Assembly (NCBI GenBank): GCA_021734595.1 | Contig: JAIPIO010000207.1 | Coordinates: forward strand, 1-7,078 | Source of the DNA: Kiritimatiellales bacterium | GTDB lineage: Bacteria; Verrucomicrobiota; Kiritimatiellia; Kiritimatiellales; Pontiellaceae | DNA: 7,078 nt | Reading direction: 5' to 3' | Shown: one piece after another, positions 1 through 6,036 of the stretch | Layout of the letters: every line of letters starts with the position of its first letter | Position numbering within the stretch: the stretch's first letter is position 1 | Notes under the pieces: model-generated | What the model was told of the DNA's origin: nothing | What the model saw: only the letters and a program-made list of their open reading frames with translations | The model's database searches: none | Made by a program: the position numbers and the translations under genes

Positions 1-510
1 GACAGCATCGCGGTGAACGGAACCTGTCTGACCGTGGCCGACATCGACGGCGACAAGCTCATGTTCGATGTGCTCGGAGAAACCTTCGACAAGACCAATC
101 TGGGGGAAAAGACGCCGGGCGATCTGGTGAACCTTGAGCAGGCGCTGGCGCTGGGCGATACGCTGGGCGGACATATCGTGACCGGCCACGTCGACAACAC
201 GGGCACCGTGGCGAAAATCGAGCAGGTCGGGCGCGACTGGAAATTCACGGTCGAATGCACGCGCGACATGCTCATGCTGATGGTCTACAAGGGTTCCATC
301 GCCATCGATGGTATTTCGCTGACGGTGGCCGAGCTGACCGACAACGGCTTTATCGTTCACATTATTCCGCACACGATTCAGGAAACGGATATGTCGGAAT
401 TCAAAGTCGGCAGCAAAGTAAACCTCGAAGCCGACATTCTCGGCAAGCACGTCCAGCGCATCCTCGAATTCGGCGGTGGCCAGGACTACCGCCTTAATCT
501 GAATGGGTGA
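1..510 (+). CDS. ribE: Riboflavin synthase, alpha chain (5' end cut by the window)
   Basis: Dismutates two molecules of 6,7-dimethyl-8-ribityllumazine to riboflavin and the pyrimidinedione substrate; last step of cytoplasmic riboflavin synthesis. The frame is open from base 1, giving 169 residues; the family is about 200, so roughly 30 N-terminal residues (including the usual MFTG start) lie outside the window. Both lumazine-binding barrels are visible. The N barrel has SIAVNGTCLTV at fragment residues 2-12. The C barrel starts at GGHIVTGHVD (56-65), repeats the motif as KGSIAIDGISLTV (97-109), then has IPHTIQETDM (122-131) and VNLEADILGKHV (141-152). The GTG at base 13 is the internal Val of the N-barrel motif, not a start. 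The stop (508-510) overlaps a possible GTG start of the next gene, which suggests co-transcription. The assignment is secure; the symbol follows B. subtilis/E. coli usage. Confidence 0.95.
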   Translation, partial: DSIAVNGTCLTVADIDGDKLMFDVLGETFDKTNLGEKTPGDLVNLEQALALGDTLGGHIVTGHVDNTGTVAKIEQVGRDWKFTVECTRDMLMLMVYKGSIAIDGISLTVAELTDNGFIVHIIPHTIQETDMSEFKVGSKVNLEADILGKHVQRILEFGGGQDYRLNLNG

Positions 511-515
511 AACAG

Positions 516-1379
516 ATGAAATATCCCGCGGTTGAAAACAAAACGGTGCTGGTGACGGGTTGTTCGTCGGGGATTGGCCGGGCGACGGCGGAGTTGCTGC
601 GTTCCAATGGTTGGAATGTGGTGCCGACAGCGCGGAAAGCGGAAGATCTGGAGGAACTGCGTGCGGCGGGTTTCGATCCGATTGAACTGGATGTTTCTTC
701 GAGCCAATCCATTGCATCGGCGGCCGACGCCGTGCTGGAACGCTTCGATGGCAAGCTCGGTGGAATTGTCAACAATGCCGGGATGGGAATACCCGGTGCG
801 ATTGAAGACTTGTCGCGCGATGCCATGCGCTACCAGTTTGAAGTAAATCTCTTCGGCTTGCAGGAACTGACCAACCGCTTCATTCCCGTGTTCCGGGAGC
901 AGGGGTACGGGCGGATTGTCAATGTGAGTTCGGTGGTAGGGCGTATGGCCTTGCCGTTCATGGGCATCTATTCTGCGTCGAAGTTTGCGCTCGAAGCCGT
1001 GAGCGATGTGCTGCGCGTTGAACTTTCGATGGATCGGATCAGTGTTTCCCTGATTGAGCCGGGACCGATCGAAACCCGTTTTTCGACCAATGCGGCAGGG
1101 CAGGGCGAGGAAAAACTCGACGTCGGGTCTTCGCGGTTTGGCAGCGCCTACAGGCAGTATTTTGAGAAGCGCCGCAATGGCGGAATGAGCGAAGATCGCT
1201 TCCGCTTGCCGCCAGAGGCTGTGGCCAAAAAAATACTCCATGCCTTGGAGTCGGCGCGCCCGAAAAGCCGCTACTGCGTAACTATTCCGGCCTATTTTGG
1301 AGCTTTTGCGGCGCGGTTTATTCCGGCGGCGCTGATTGACCATTTGTTGATTGGCCATGTAAAGAAGCGTTTCCAATAA
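516..1379 (+). CDS. Short-chain dehydrogenase/reductase, YbbO-like
   Basis: Classical SDR oxidoreductase, 287 aa from ATG 516. Visible motifs: cofactor-binding TGCSSGIG (residues 14-21), NNAG (86-89), structural Asn111, and the catalytic set Ser139, Tyr152, Lys156 (YSASK), followed by the cofactor loop EPGPIETRF. ARK after strand beta-2 (residues 39-41) suggests NADP(H) preference. Overall layout and C-terminal tail resemble E. coli YbbO, an NADP-dependent aldehyde reductase; the true substrate cannot be read from sequence. Two starts are possible. GTG 507 overlaps the ribE stop as GTGA and gives 290 aa. ATG 516 has GGTGA at 506-510 with a 5-base spacer and is preferred. The gene is probably translationally coupled to ribE, though no riboflavin-related role is known. 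A perfect TTCCAA-N3-TTGGAA palindrome lies in its coding sequence at 602-616. Confidence 0.9.
   Translation: MKYPAVENKTVLVTGCSSGIGRATAELLRSNGWNVVPTARKAEDLEELRAAGFDPIELDVSSSQSIASAADAVLERFDGKLGGIVNNAGMGIPGAIEDLSRDAMRYQFEVNLFGLQELTNRFIPVFREQGYGRIVNVSSVVGRMALPFMGIYSASKFALEAVSDVLRVELSMDRISVSLIEPGPIETRFSTNAAGQGEEKLDVGSSRFGSAYRQYFEKRRNGGMSEDRFRLPPEAVAKKILHALESARPKSRYCVTIPAYFGAFAARFIPAALIDHLLIGHVKKRFQ
602..616. repeat. Fifth TTCCAA-N3-TTGGAA palindrome, inside the SDR gene
   Basis: Perfect 6-bp arms around a TGG spacer, the same form as the intergenic array at 3566-3676. It is followed by TGTGGTGCCG, which loosely resembles the flank of copy B in that array (GGTGTGCCG). The codons read Ser-Asn-Gly-Trp-Asn, a composition ordinary for this position in SDR proteins, so chance within coding sequence is possible. 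Confidence 0.4.
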
Positions 1380-1445
1380 GTCGTTGAAGTTGGATTCCAC
1401 GGTTCGGTTGAGTATGGTCCCCGACAGGAAGAGGGAGGATATGCA

Positions 1446-1994
1446 ATGAAAACAAAACTTTCAATCGTACTTGCCGCGCTGCTGCTGGCCGGGTGTTCTT
1501 CCGTGTTGGTGAGGCACGACTACGAACCCAGCACGGATTTCTCGGCACTGAAGACCTACGCATGGAAGCATGATGTCCAGCCGGAAACGGGTGATGTCCG
1601 GGCGGATAACGACCTACTTAACCAACGGATACGCCATGCGGTCAACCATACCCTGCCGCTCAAGGGGTTCAATGCCGTCGCGCGTGAACAAGCGGATTTT
1701 TTGGTGGACTATCATGTAACGTACCAACGGCGGTTGGACAGCTCTACATTCACAGTGGGAATCGGCGGCGGTCGTGGCGGTCGCTACGGCTCGGTCAATA
1801 CCGGCAGCAATATTTCAGATTACGAAGAGGCTACGCTGACCATTGACATCTTGGATCGCGGGAACGGCGACAAACTGATGTGGCGCGGTACCGGAAGCCG
1901 GCGATCCTACATGGGTTCCAATCCGGAAACATCGATCAGAATCGTAAATGATGCGGTTGGAAGAATGTTGGCAAAATTTCCGCCGCAGAAATAA
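1446..1994 (+). CDS. DUF4136-type outer-membrane lipoprotein
   Basis: Predicted lipoprotein of 182 aa. A short Lys-rich start and hydrophobic stretch end in lipobox LLAGC (residues 13-17), so Cys17 would be lipidated; Ser18 at +2 favours outer-membrane sorting. The mature part fits the DUF4136 family: YEPSTDFSALKTYAW (26-40), a region ADFLVDYHV (83-91), a Gly-rich strand GIGGGRGGRYG (105-115), then LTIDILDRGNGDKLMWRG (131-148). Family function is unknown. The start is fixed by AGGGAGGA at 1432-1439, 6 bases before ATG 1446. A 66-base gap separates it from the SDR gene; TTGGAT (1390-1395) and TATGGT (1413-1418), 17 bases apart, form only a weak candidate promoter, so it may have its own transcript or be read through from upstream. 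Its stop directly abuts the stop of the convergent TPR gene. Confidence 0.85.
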   Translation: MKTKLSIVLAALLLAGCSSVLVRHDYEPSTDFSALKTYAWKHDVQPETGDVRADNDLLNQRIRHAVNHTLPLKGFNAVAREQADFLVDYHVTYQRRLDSSTFTVGIGGGRGGRYGSVNTGSNISDYEEATLTIDILDRGNGDKLMWRGTGSRRSYMGSNPETSIRIVNDAVGRMLAKFPPQK

Positions 1995-3158
1995 TCAGCG
2001 TTTTTTAGCCTGGATAAATTTCAGCAGCTCACGTGCCTTGCCGTGGTCCGGTTGCTGTGACAGGAGCAGCTTTATTTGCTGCTCCGCCTCCGAGAGCTTT
2101 CCCTCCTGATAGTAGGAGAGCGCCATGTTGTACCTTGCACTGGTATATCTGGAATCAAGGCTTAAGGCGGCGAGATAGGCTTTCCGGGCGCTGGTGTAGT
2201 CCTTCAATGAATAAAAGGCCATGCCTAGATTGTAATGGGCTGTTTTGAGTTTTGGATTGTTTCCGATAGCCAGATTGAATTCCTGAATAGCCTCCTTGTA
2301 TTTCCTCTGCTGGTAAAGGGACGAGCCCCGCGCGAGATGGCCCTCTGCCTCAGACGGATCGGGGGTGGCCACTGCGGTCGTAGGTTGGGTTGACGGTTTG
2401 GATTTGCTAAGGCGCAAGATGGAATTCTGGGCCTCGTTCATGTAGGGGGCGCCGGTAGCTGCCTTGCGGCTGTAAGCGGTATAGTATGCCAGTGCCTCTT
2501 TCGGCGCATTGAGCCAGCGCTCGTATATCACCGCCAGATTGAAGAGCGCCGGCGCATAGTCCGGGTTTTCGGACAGCAGGTTTTCCAGGTGTGCGACTGC
2601 CGCGTCGCTGTTGCCGTTCTGGTGCAGCTCCGTGATCGCCAGCGCATTGTAAACCGCGGGATCGGAGGGATTCCTGCGCAATGCGTCCTTGAGGTTTGCC
2701 GATGCCGCATTCCACGCTTTTTTCTGCAGATTGATCATGCCCATGAACGCATTGGCCACGGAATTCTCCGGTTGGTCGTTCAGCACCTTGGTCAGTTCGA
2801 ATTCGGCCGGTTCCCGTTGCCCGTCAAGGAACAGGGCGGCTCCCAGATTTACGTTGGCCCCGGTAATGTTTGGTGAAATCCGGCAGGAATCGTTGAACGC
2901 CTTAATGGACTGTTCCTGGTCCTGAAGTTTCCAGAGAATAAGGCCGAGCCGGTTGTATGCTTCCGCCTTTCTTTCGCCGCCGCTGATTTTTCGGTTCGAT
3001 TTTTCCAGCAGGGTGCGCGCCTGTACCAGGTCGCCCGTGTGCCAGGCTTCAATGGCTTTCTTGTACTCCCGCTCGCCGGCGCGTTCCCCGCACCCGAAAA
3101 ACGCGGCGAACATAAGGAAAACACCGGCCATATACATGGTTGTTTTGCTGCTGATCAT
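1995..3158 (-). CDS. TPR-repeat lipoprotein
   Basis: 387 aa. The N-terminus has a signal-like hydrophobic segment (8-22) ending in AFFGC, so Cys23 is a probable lipidation site; Phe at -3 makes the lipobox atypical, and Gly at +2 would permit outer-membrane sorting. The rest is tetratricopeptide repeat: about six units from roughly 31 to 235, a Ser/Thr/Pro-rich linker (251-269), then three clear units (270-303, 304-337, 338-371), for example YKEAIQEFNLAIGNNP (287-302). TPR solenoids are protein-binding scaffolds; the partner is unknown and no enzymatic domain is seen. The ATG overlaps the yjbQ stop as ATGA (minus strand, 3158-3155), so translation is probably coupled. AAAGG about 13 bases upstream is a poor ribosome binding site, which fits dependence on coupling. 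Confidence 0.87.
   Translation of the reverse strand: MISSKTTMYMAGVFLMFAAFFGCGERAGEREYKKAIEAWHTGDLVQARTLLEKSNRKISGGERKAEAYNRLGLILWKLQDQEQSIKAFNDSCRISPNITGANVNLGAALFLDGQREPAEFELTKVLNDQPENSVANAFMGMINLQKKAWNAASANLKDALRRNPSDPAVYNALAITELHQNGNSDAAVAHLENLLSENPDYAPALFNLAVIYERWLNAPKEALAYYTAYSRKAATGAPYMNEAQNSILRLSKSKPSTQPTTAVATPDPSEAEGHLARGSSLYQQRKYKEAIQEFNLAIGNNPKLKTAHYNLGMAFYSLKDYTSARKAYLAALSLDSRYTSARYNMALSYYQEGKLSEAEQQIKLLLSQQPDHGKARELLKFIQAKKR
2063..2085. other. Perfect 8-bp hairpin within the 3' end of the TPR gene
   Basis: GGAGCAGC (2063-2070) and GCTGCTCC (2078-2085) pair perfectly around a 7-base AT loop. It begins 68 bases past the stop of the plus-strand DUF4136 gene and lies inside the opposing TPR gene, encoding part of EQQIKLLL. 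It has no following T-run on either strand, so it is not a standard intrinsic terminator. It could stabilise or end the plus-strand transcript, or merely reflect codon choice. Confidence 0.3.
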
Positions 3159-3553
3159 GTTGCCACACTACCTTTAACCCAGACTTTCCGCGAGCGCGGT
3201 CCGTCAAATTCGCAGAAATAAATACTCTGCCACGTTCCCAGCATCATCTGGCCGTTCTGGATAATCACCTGTACGGATGATCCCATCATACTCGCCTTGG
3301 CATGGGCCGCCGTATTGCCTTCCATGTGCCGGTAGTTGTCGGTCCACGGCACCACCTTATCCAGCACGGCTTCTAGGTCGGCCACAACATCCGGATCCGC
3401 GTTTTCATTGATCGTAACACCGGCGGTGGTGTGGGGGACAAAGACCGTCACCACGCCGTATTGCAGACCCATAGTGCGGACCGCTTCCGCCACCTGTACA
3501 TCGATGTTTATGAAATCTGTGCGGGAGGTGGTCTGGATCGTGAATTCGTTCAT
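3155..3553 (-). CDS. yjbQ: YjbQ family protein (UPF0047, secondary thiamine-phosphate synthase)
   Basis: Small cytoplasmic protein of 132 aa, full length for the family (about 130-140). Diagnostic blocks are all present: HTTAGVTINENADPDV (41-56), YRHMEGNTAAHAKASMMG (74-91) and GTWQSIYFCEFDGPR (106-120). E. coli YjbQ has weak thiamine-phosphate synthase activity and can replace ThiE when overproduced; its normal role is unclear, so 'thiamine' should be read cautiously, and no thi gene is nearby. The start is fixed: a TGA stop lies in frame two codons upstream (minus strand, 3559-3557), and GGTG (3563-3560) sits 6 bases before the ATG as a modest ribosome binding site. It is first in a two-gene unit with the TPR lipoprotein (ATGA overlap) and diverges from the CNNM operon across 197 bases. 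Confidence 0.93.
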   Translation of the reverse strand: MNEFTIQTTSRTDFINIDVQVAEAVRTMGLQYGVVTVFVPHTTAGVTINENADPDVVADLEAVLDKVVPWTDNYRHMEGNTAAHAKASMMGSSVQVIIQNGQMMLGTWQSIYFCEFDGPRSRKVWVKGSVAT

Positions 3554-3565
3554 GCATCACACCAT

Positions 3566-3676
3566 ATCCAATCGTTGGAAATTATGAAGCGGAAAGTTTC
3601 CAATCCTTGGAAAAAATACGGTGTGCCGCTTCCAATGGCCGGGAAAACCTGGTGTGGGGCTTCCAATTGTTGGAAG
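3566..3676. repeat. Phased array of four TTCCAA-N3-TTGGAA palindromes
   Basis: Copies are A 3566-3580 (one end mismatch), B 3597-3613 (perfect 7-bp arms, TCC spacer), C 3630-3645 (degenerate, one base longer) and D 3660-3676 (perfect 7-bp arms, TTG spacer). Centres lie near 3573, 3605, 3637.5 and 3668, i.e. about 32, 32 and 31 bp apart, close to three helical turns. The array fills much of the gap between the divergent yjbQ and CNNM operons. No T-run follows any copy, so these are not intrinsic terminators. The most natural reading is a set of dimeric regulator sites; a dispersed intergenic repeat family is the alternative. The binding protein is unknown. Confidence 0.75.
3581..3586 (-). promoter_or_regulatory. 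Candidate -10 box for the yjbQ-TPR operon
   Basis: Read on the minus strand this is CATAAT, five of six matches to TATAAT, 28 bases before the yjbQ ATG. Palindrome A begins immediately downstream, where transcription would start, and palindrome B overlaps the -35 position. No good -35 hexamer is seen at the normal distance. Predicted from sequence only. Confidence 0.35.
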
Positions 3677-3694
3677 AATGGCAATGATGGAACT

Positions 3695-3724
3695 TTCATT
3701 CCCGCGGTCCGACCTGTTTAATAT
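3695..3724 (+). promoter_or_regulatory. Weak candidate promoter for the CNNM operon
   Basis: TAATAT at 3719-3724 is a four-of-six -10 match lying 26 bases before the TTG start. TTCATT (3695-3700), 18 bases upstream, is a poor -35. All four palindromes lie upstream of it, the position expected for activator sites on this side. Other starts within 3554-3750 are possible. Confidence 0.25.
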
Positions 3725-3735
3725 CATGCCTAACC

Positions 3736-3742
3736 GGAAGGA
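3736..3742 (+). promoter_or_regulatory. Ribosome binding site supporting the TTG start of the first CNNM gene
   Basis: GGAAGGA ends 8 bases before TTG 3751. It is the best Shine-Dalgarno match near this gene and decides for the TTG start over the later in-frame ATG at 3790, which would cut into the first membrane helix. Confidence 0.6.
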
Positions 3743-3750
3743 TTGCGGAG

Positions 3751-5031
3751 TTGAAGATTCTTTTAGACCATATTTTGGCATTGGCGCTGATGTTCGGCCT
3801 GTTGCTGTGCTCGGCCTTTTTTTCGGCCACGGAGACGGCGCTTTTTTCGTTAACCCGCGAGCAGATCAAGCGGATGCGGGCACATGGCGAAAATGTGGCG
3901 CGGATGCTGGCGGTGCTCGCCGGTGATCCCTCCGGTCTGCTGGTTTCGATCCTGTTTGGGAATCTGGTCGTTAATATTCTATTCTTCTGCTCCAGCGCGG
4001 TGATAGCGGGTGAACTTGGCCATGCCTACGGACATTGGATCGAAGCAGCGGCCGGTTTTGTGACGCTCTTAACGGTCATTCTGTTCGGTGAGATTTTTCC
4101 GAAGGCGCTGGGACTTTCGTTTGCGGAAAAAGTCGTGCGGCTCAATTCCATACTGCTGCGGCTGTGGTTTTATGCCGCCCTGCCGATTCGTGGTGGTTTC
4201 GGTTTTTTTTCGCGCCGCATGGAGCGCCCCCCGGCAGCGGAAGACGAGCGGATGATTACCGCCGACGAGCTGCGGATGCTGATTGATGCCACCCGGCATG
4301 ATTCCACCTTCGGCCATCAGGAAAAGGCGATTGTGGAGGATATTGTCAACCTGCCGGAAGTTCGCGTGCGTGAATTCATGGTTCCGCGTGTTGATCTGTT
4401 CAGCTGCGCCGCCGATACGCCGGTGGCGGAGGCGCTGCGGGAGGCGGCGGAACAGGAGGCTGAACTGATACCGGTTTTTGAGGGCGCAGAGGATAACATC
4501 ACCGGGGTGGTGGAGGTGCATCGCCTGTTTGCCGCGGCGGACCAGTTCGAAACCCTGCGGTGTTTTCTGGGCCCGGTTGAGTATGTGCCCGAAACCATGC
4601 GTGCGGATGCCCTGCTGCGCCGGTTTATAACGGAAAACCTGAGGCTGGTCTGCGTGGTGGATGAATACGGTGGGCTCGAGGGTGCCGTCAGATTCGAAGA
4701 TCTGTTCGAGGAACTCGTCGGCGAGTTCGACGCCATGGAGTCGCCGCCCATCGAACAGCTTGGCAAAACCGCCTATCGCATGCAGGGACAGTTGAGCATC
4801 CGCGAATGGCGCTCGCTGTTTGTTGGATTCCTGCCGGATCAGGTGGTAGGCAAGCTGGCGCTGGACACCTTGAGCGGGCTGGTGATTTCGCTGCTCAAGC
4901 GCATGCCGGTGGCGGGTGATGTGGTACAGGTGCACAACCTGCGCTTCACCGTCGAAAAGGTGCGCGCCCGCCGGATTGAATCGGTGCGGCTTGACCTCAC
5001 CGATATGGAACCAATGGAGGGGCTGCGATGA
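3751..5031 (+). CDS. CNNM/HlyC-CorC family membrane protein with CBS pair
   Basis: 426-aa inner-membrane protein with the complete family layout. The DUF21/CNNM membrane domain spans about 8-155, with hydrophobic segments near 8-30, 62-85 and 98-118 and conserved polar spots SATETA (25-30), GN (70-71) and GEIFPK (113-118). A CBS-domain pair follows (about 205-325), including VREFMVPR (206-213) and VVDEYGG (302-308). The C-terminal CorC/HlyC domain covers about 335-416. CNNM proteins, including bacterial CorC, are tied to Mg2+ (and possibly Co2+) efflux, with the CBS pair sensing nucleotide; the 'hemolysin' name is historical. Start is TTG, supported by GGAAGGA at 3736-3742. It is first in a two-gene operon whose second gene begins in its stop codon (ATGA, 5028-5031). 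The exact ion cannot be read from the sequence. Confidence 0.9.
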   Translation: MKILLDHILALALMFGLLLCSAFFSATETALFSLTREQIKRMRAHGENVARMLAVLAGDPSGLLVSILFGNLVVNILFFCSSAVIAGELGHAYGHWIEAAAGFVTLLTVILFGEIFPKALGLSFAEKVVRLNSILLRLWFYAALPIRGGFGFFSRRMERPPAAEDERMITADELRMLIDATRHDSTFGHQEKAIVEDIVNLPEVRVREFMVPRVDLFSCAADTPVAEALREAAEQEAELIPVFEGAEDNITGVVEVHRLFAAADQFETLRCFLGPVEYVPETMRADALLRRFITENLRLVCVVDEYGGLEGAVRFEDLFEELVGEFDAMESPPIEQLGKTAYRMQGQLSIREWRSLFVGFLPDQVVGKLALDTLSGLVISLLKRMPVAGDVVQVHNLRFTVEKVRARRIESVRLDLTDMEPMEGLR

Positions 5032-6026
5032 ACCTGAACGTCCTCCTCCTTGTCATCGTATATTTTGCCCTGACCGGTCTGTTCGCGGGTTCGGAAACCG
5101 GCAGCTACATGATTAACCGCATTCGTTTGCGGTTCCGCGTGCTGAACCGGAAGCATAGCGCACGGGTGCTGGCACAGGTGCTGCGCGATCCGCATCTGTT
5201 TGTCTTCACGGTCCTGATTGGCCAGAACATCTGCGTCTACCTGCTCTCCAAACTGGTGACGGACCAATATGTCCAGGCGGGAATCAGTGTCGGCGGAACA
5301 CGCTTTGTGCTGGGATTCATACCCTGGAACGCCGAAATGGCCGCGACGCTTACACTGATGTTTCCACTCTTCATTTTTGCGGAAGTCGTTCCGAAAAACC
5401 TGTTCCGTAAAAAGGCGGATACGCTCATGTACCACCTGGCGGATCTGCTGAGGTTTTTCATGCTGCTGTTTTATCCCGCCACGGTGGCGCTGCGGCAGCT
5501 TTTCCGTCTGCTCACGCGCGGGCGCATGGCCGGAGCGGAGCGGGATCTGCATTCCCTTTCGCCGGAGGGACTGAAGGAATATTTTTCCGACGGCGCGAAG
5601 GAGGGGGTACTCTCCTCCGACCAGAACCGCATGTTGGAAAATGTGGTCTCGATGCATCGCGTTCCGGTGCGTCAGCTGATGAAACCCATCAAGCAACTGC
5701 CGAAACTGCCCGAAGAGGCCACGATGGCCGATTTTCGGCGGCTGGTTGGCCGCCAGGGCGCCGCCTATGTGGCGCTGACCAGCCATCACCTCATCACGGG
5801 AGTGGTATCGATGTTCACCCTCGCGCAACGCACTCTGGAAGATTCCGAAAAACTGAAGCCCTATGCCGGGACTGTGCTGCAGATTGAGGAACGCCAGAAC
5901 CTGAAGTCAGCCTTTTACCGCCTGCGACGGAACCCGCTCCATCTGGCGGTGGTTGTGAATGTCCACCATCATCCGGTCGGCTTCATTCATCTCGAAGATA
6001 TTGCGCGGTTTATCGCCGCCGAATAG
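5028..6026 (+). CDS. Second CNNM-family membrane protein, short form lacking the CorC/HlyC C-terminal domain
   Basis: 332 aa, a diverged paralogue of the preceding gene. The membrane domain (about 5-160) keeps FAGSETGSYMINRIRLR (19-35), a GQN (65-67) at the place of the GN motif, and AEVVPKNLF (118-126). A CBS-like pair follows (about 212-330), but the usual VVDEYGG is replaced by VVNVHHHPVG (309-318). The protein ends right after the CBS pair, without the C-terminal CorC/HlyC domain; the normal stop and clean ending suggest a natural short form, not a truncation. ATG overlaps the upstream stop as ATGA, and GGAGGGG (5016-5022) lies 5 bases before it, so the two proteins should be made together. 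CNNM proteins dimerise, so a heterodimer is plausible but unproven. Confidence 0.86.
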   Translation: MNLNVLLLVIVYFALTGLFAGSETGSYMINRIRLRFRVLNRKHSARVLAQVLRDPHLFVFTVLIGQNICVYLLSKLVTDQYVQAGISVGGTRFVLGFIPWNAEMAATLTLMFPLFIFAEVVPKNLFRKKADTLMYHLADLLRFFMLLFYPATVALRQLFRLLTRGRMAGAERDLHSLSPEGLKEYFSDGAKEGVLSSDQNRMLENVVSMHRVPVRQLMKPIKQLPKLPEEATMADFRRLVGRQGAAYVALTSHHLITGVVSMFTLAQRTLEDSEKLKPYAGTVLQIEERQNLKSAFYRLRRNPLHLAVVVNVHHHPVGFIHLEDIARFIAAE

Positions 6027-6036
6027 ACGGCTGCGG

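Noticed and set aside
13..15. GTG at base 13 as the start of riboflavin synthase
   Set aside because: This codon is the Val of the conserved SIAVNGTCLTV motif; the frame is open upstream and the real start is outside the window.
486..1400. 304-codon open frame on the minus strand opposite the SDR gene
   Set aside because: Its translation is Arg/His-rich and without recognisable motifs, while the plus strand has a complete SDR. It is a shadow of GC-rich codon bias.
1441..1449. Two-codon mini-ORF (ATG CAA TGA) overlapping the DUF4136 start
   Set aside because: The Shine-Dalgarno sequence ends one base before this ATG, too close for initiation; it is well placed for ATG 1446 instead.
1916..1928. 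TTCCAATCCGGAA in the DUF4136 gene as another palindrome copy
   Set aside because: Only the outer TTCC/GGAA match, and the central spacing is two bases shorter than in the array.
3597..3613. Intrinsic terminator at palindrome B
   Set aside because: A 7-bp, AT-rich stem with no T-run on its 3' side on either strand, and it sits between divergent genes where no transcript needs to end.
3566..3676. CRISPR array
   Set aside because: The roughly 32-bp periodicity comes from short palindromes with diverged sequence between them; there are no identical 24-37 bp repeats, no spacers of typical length and no cas genes.
4069..5828. Two long minus-strand open frames (4069-4935 and 4839-5828) opposite the CNNM genes
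   Set aside because: Both are His/Arg/Gln-rich low-information translations antisense to well-supported membrane proteins, with no motif or plausible start context.
6013..6036. Terminator in the 10-base gap between the second CNNM gene and the peptidase gene
   Set aside because: Only short imperfect GC pairings (4 bp plus bulge) and no T-run are present.
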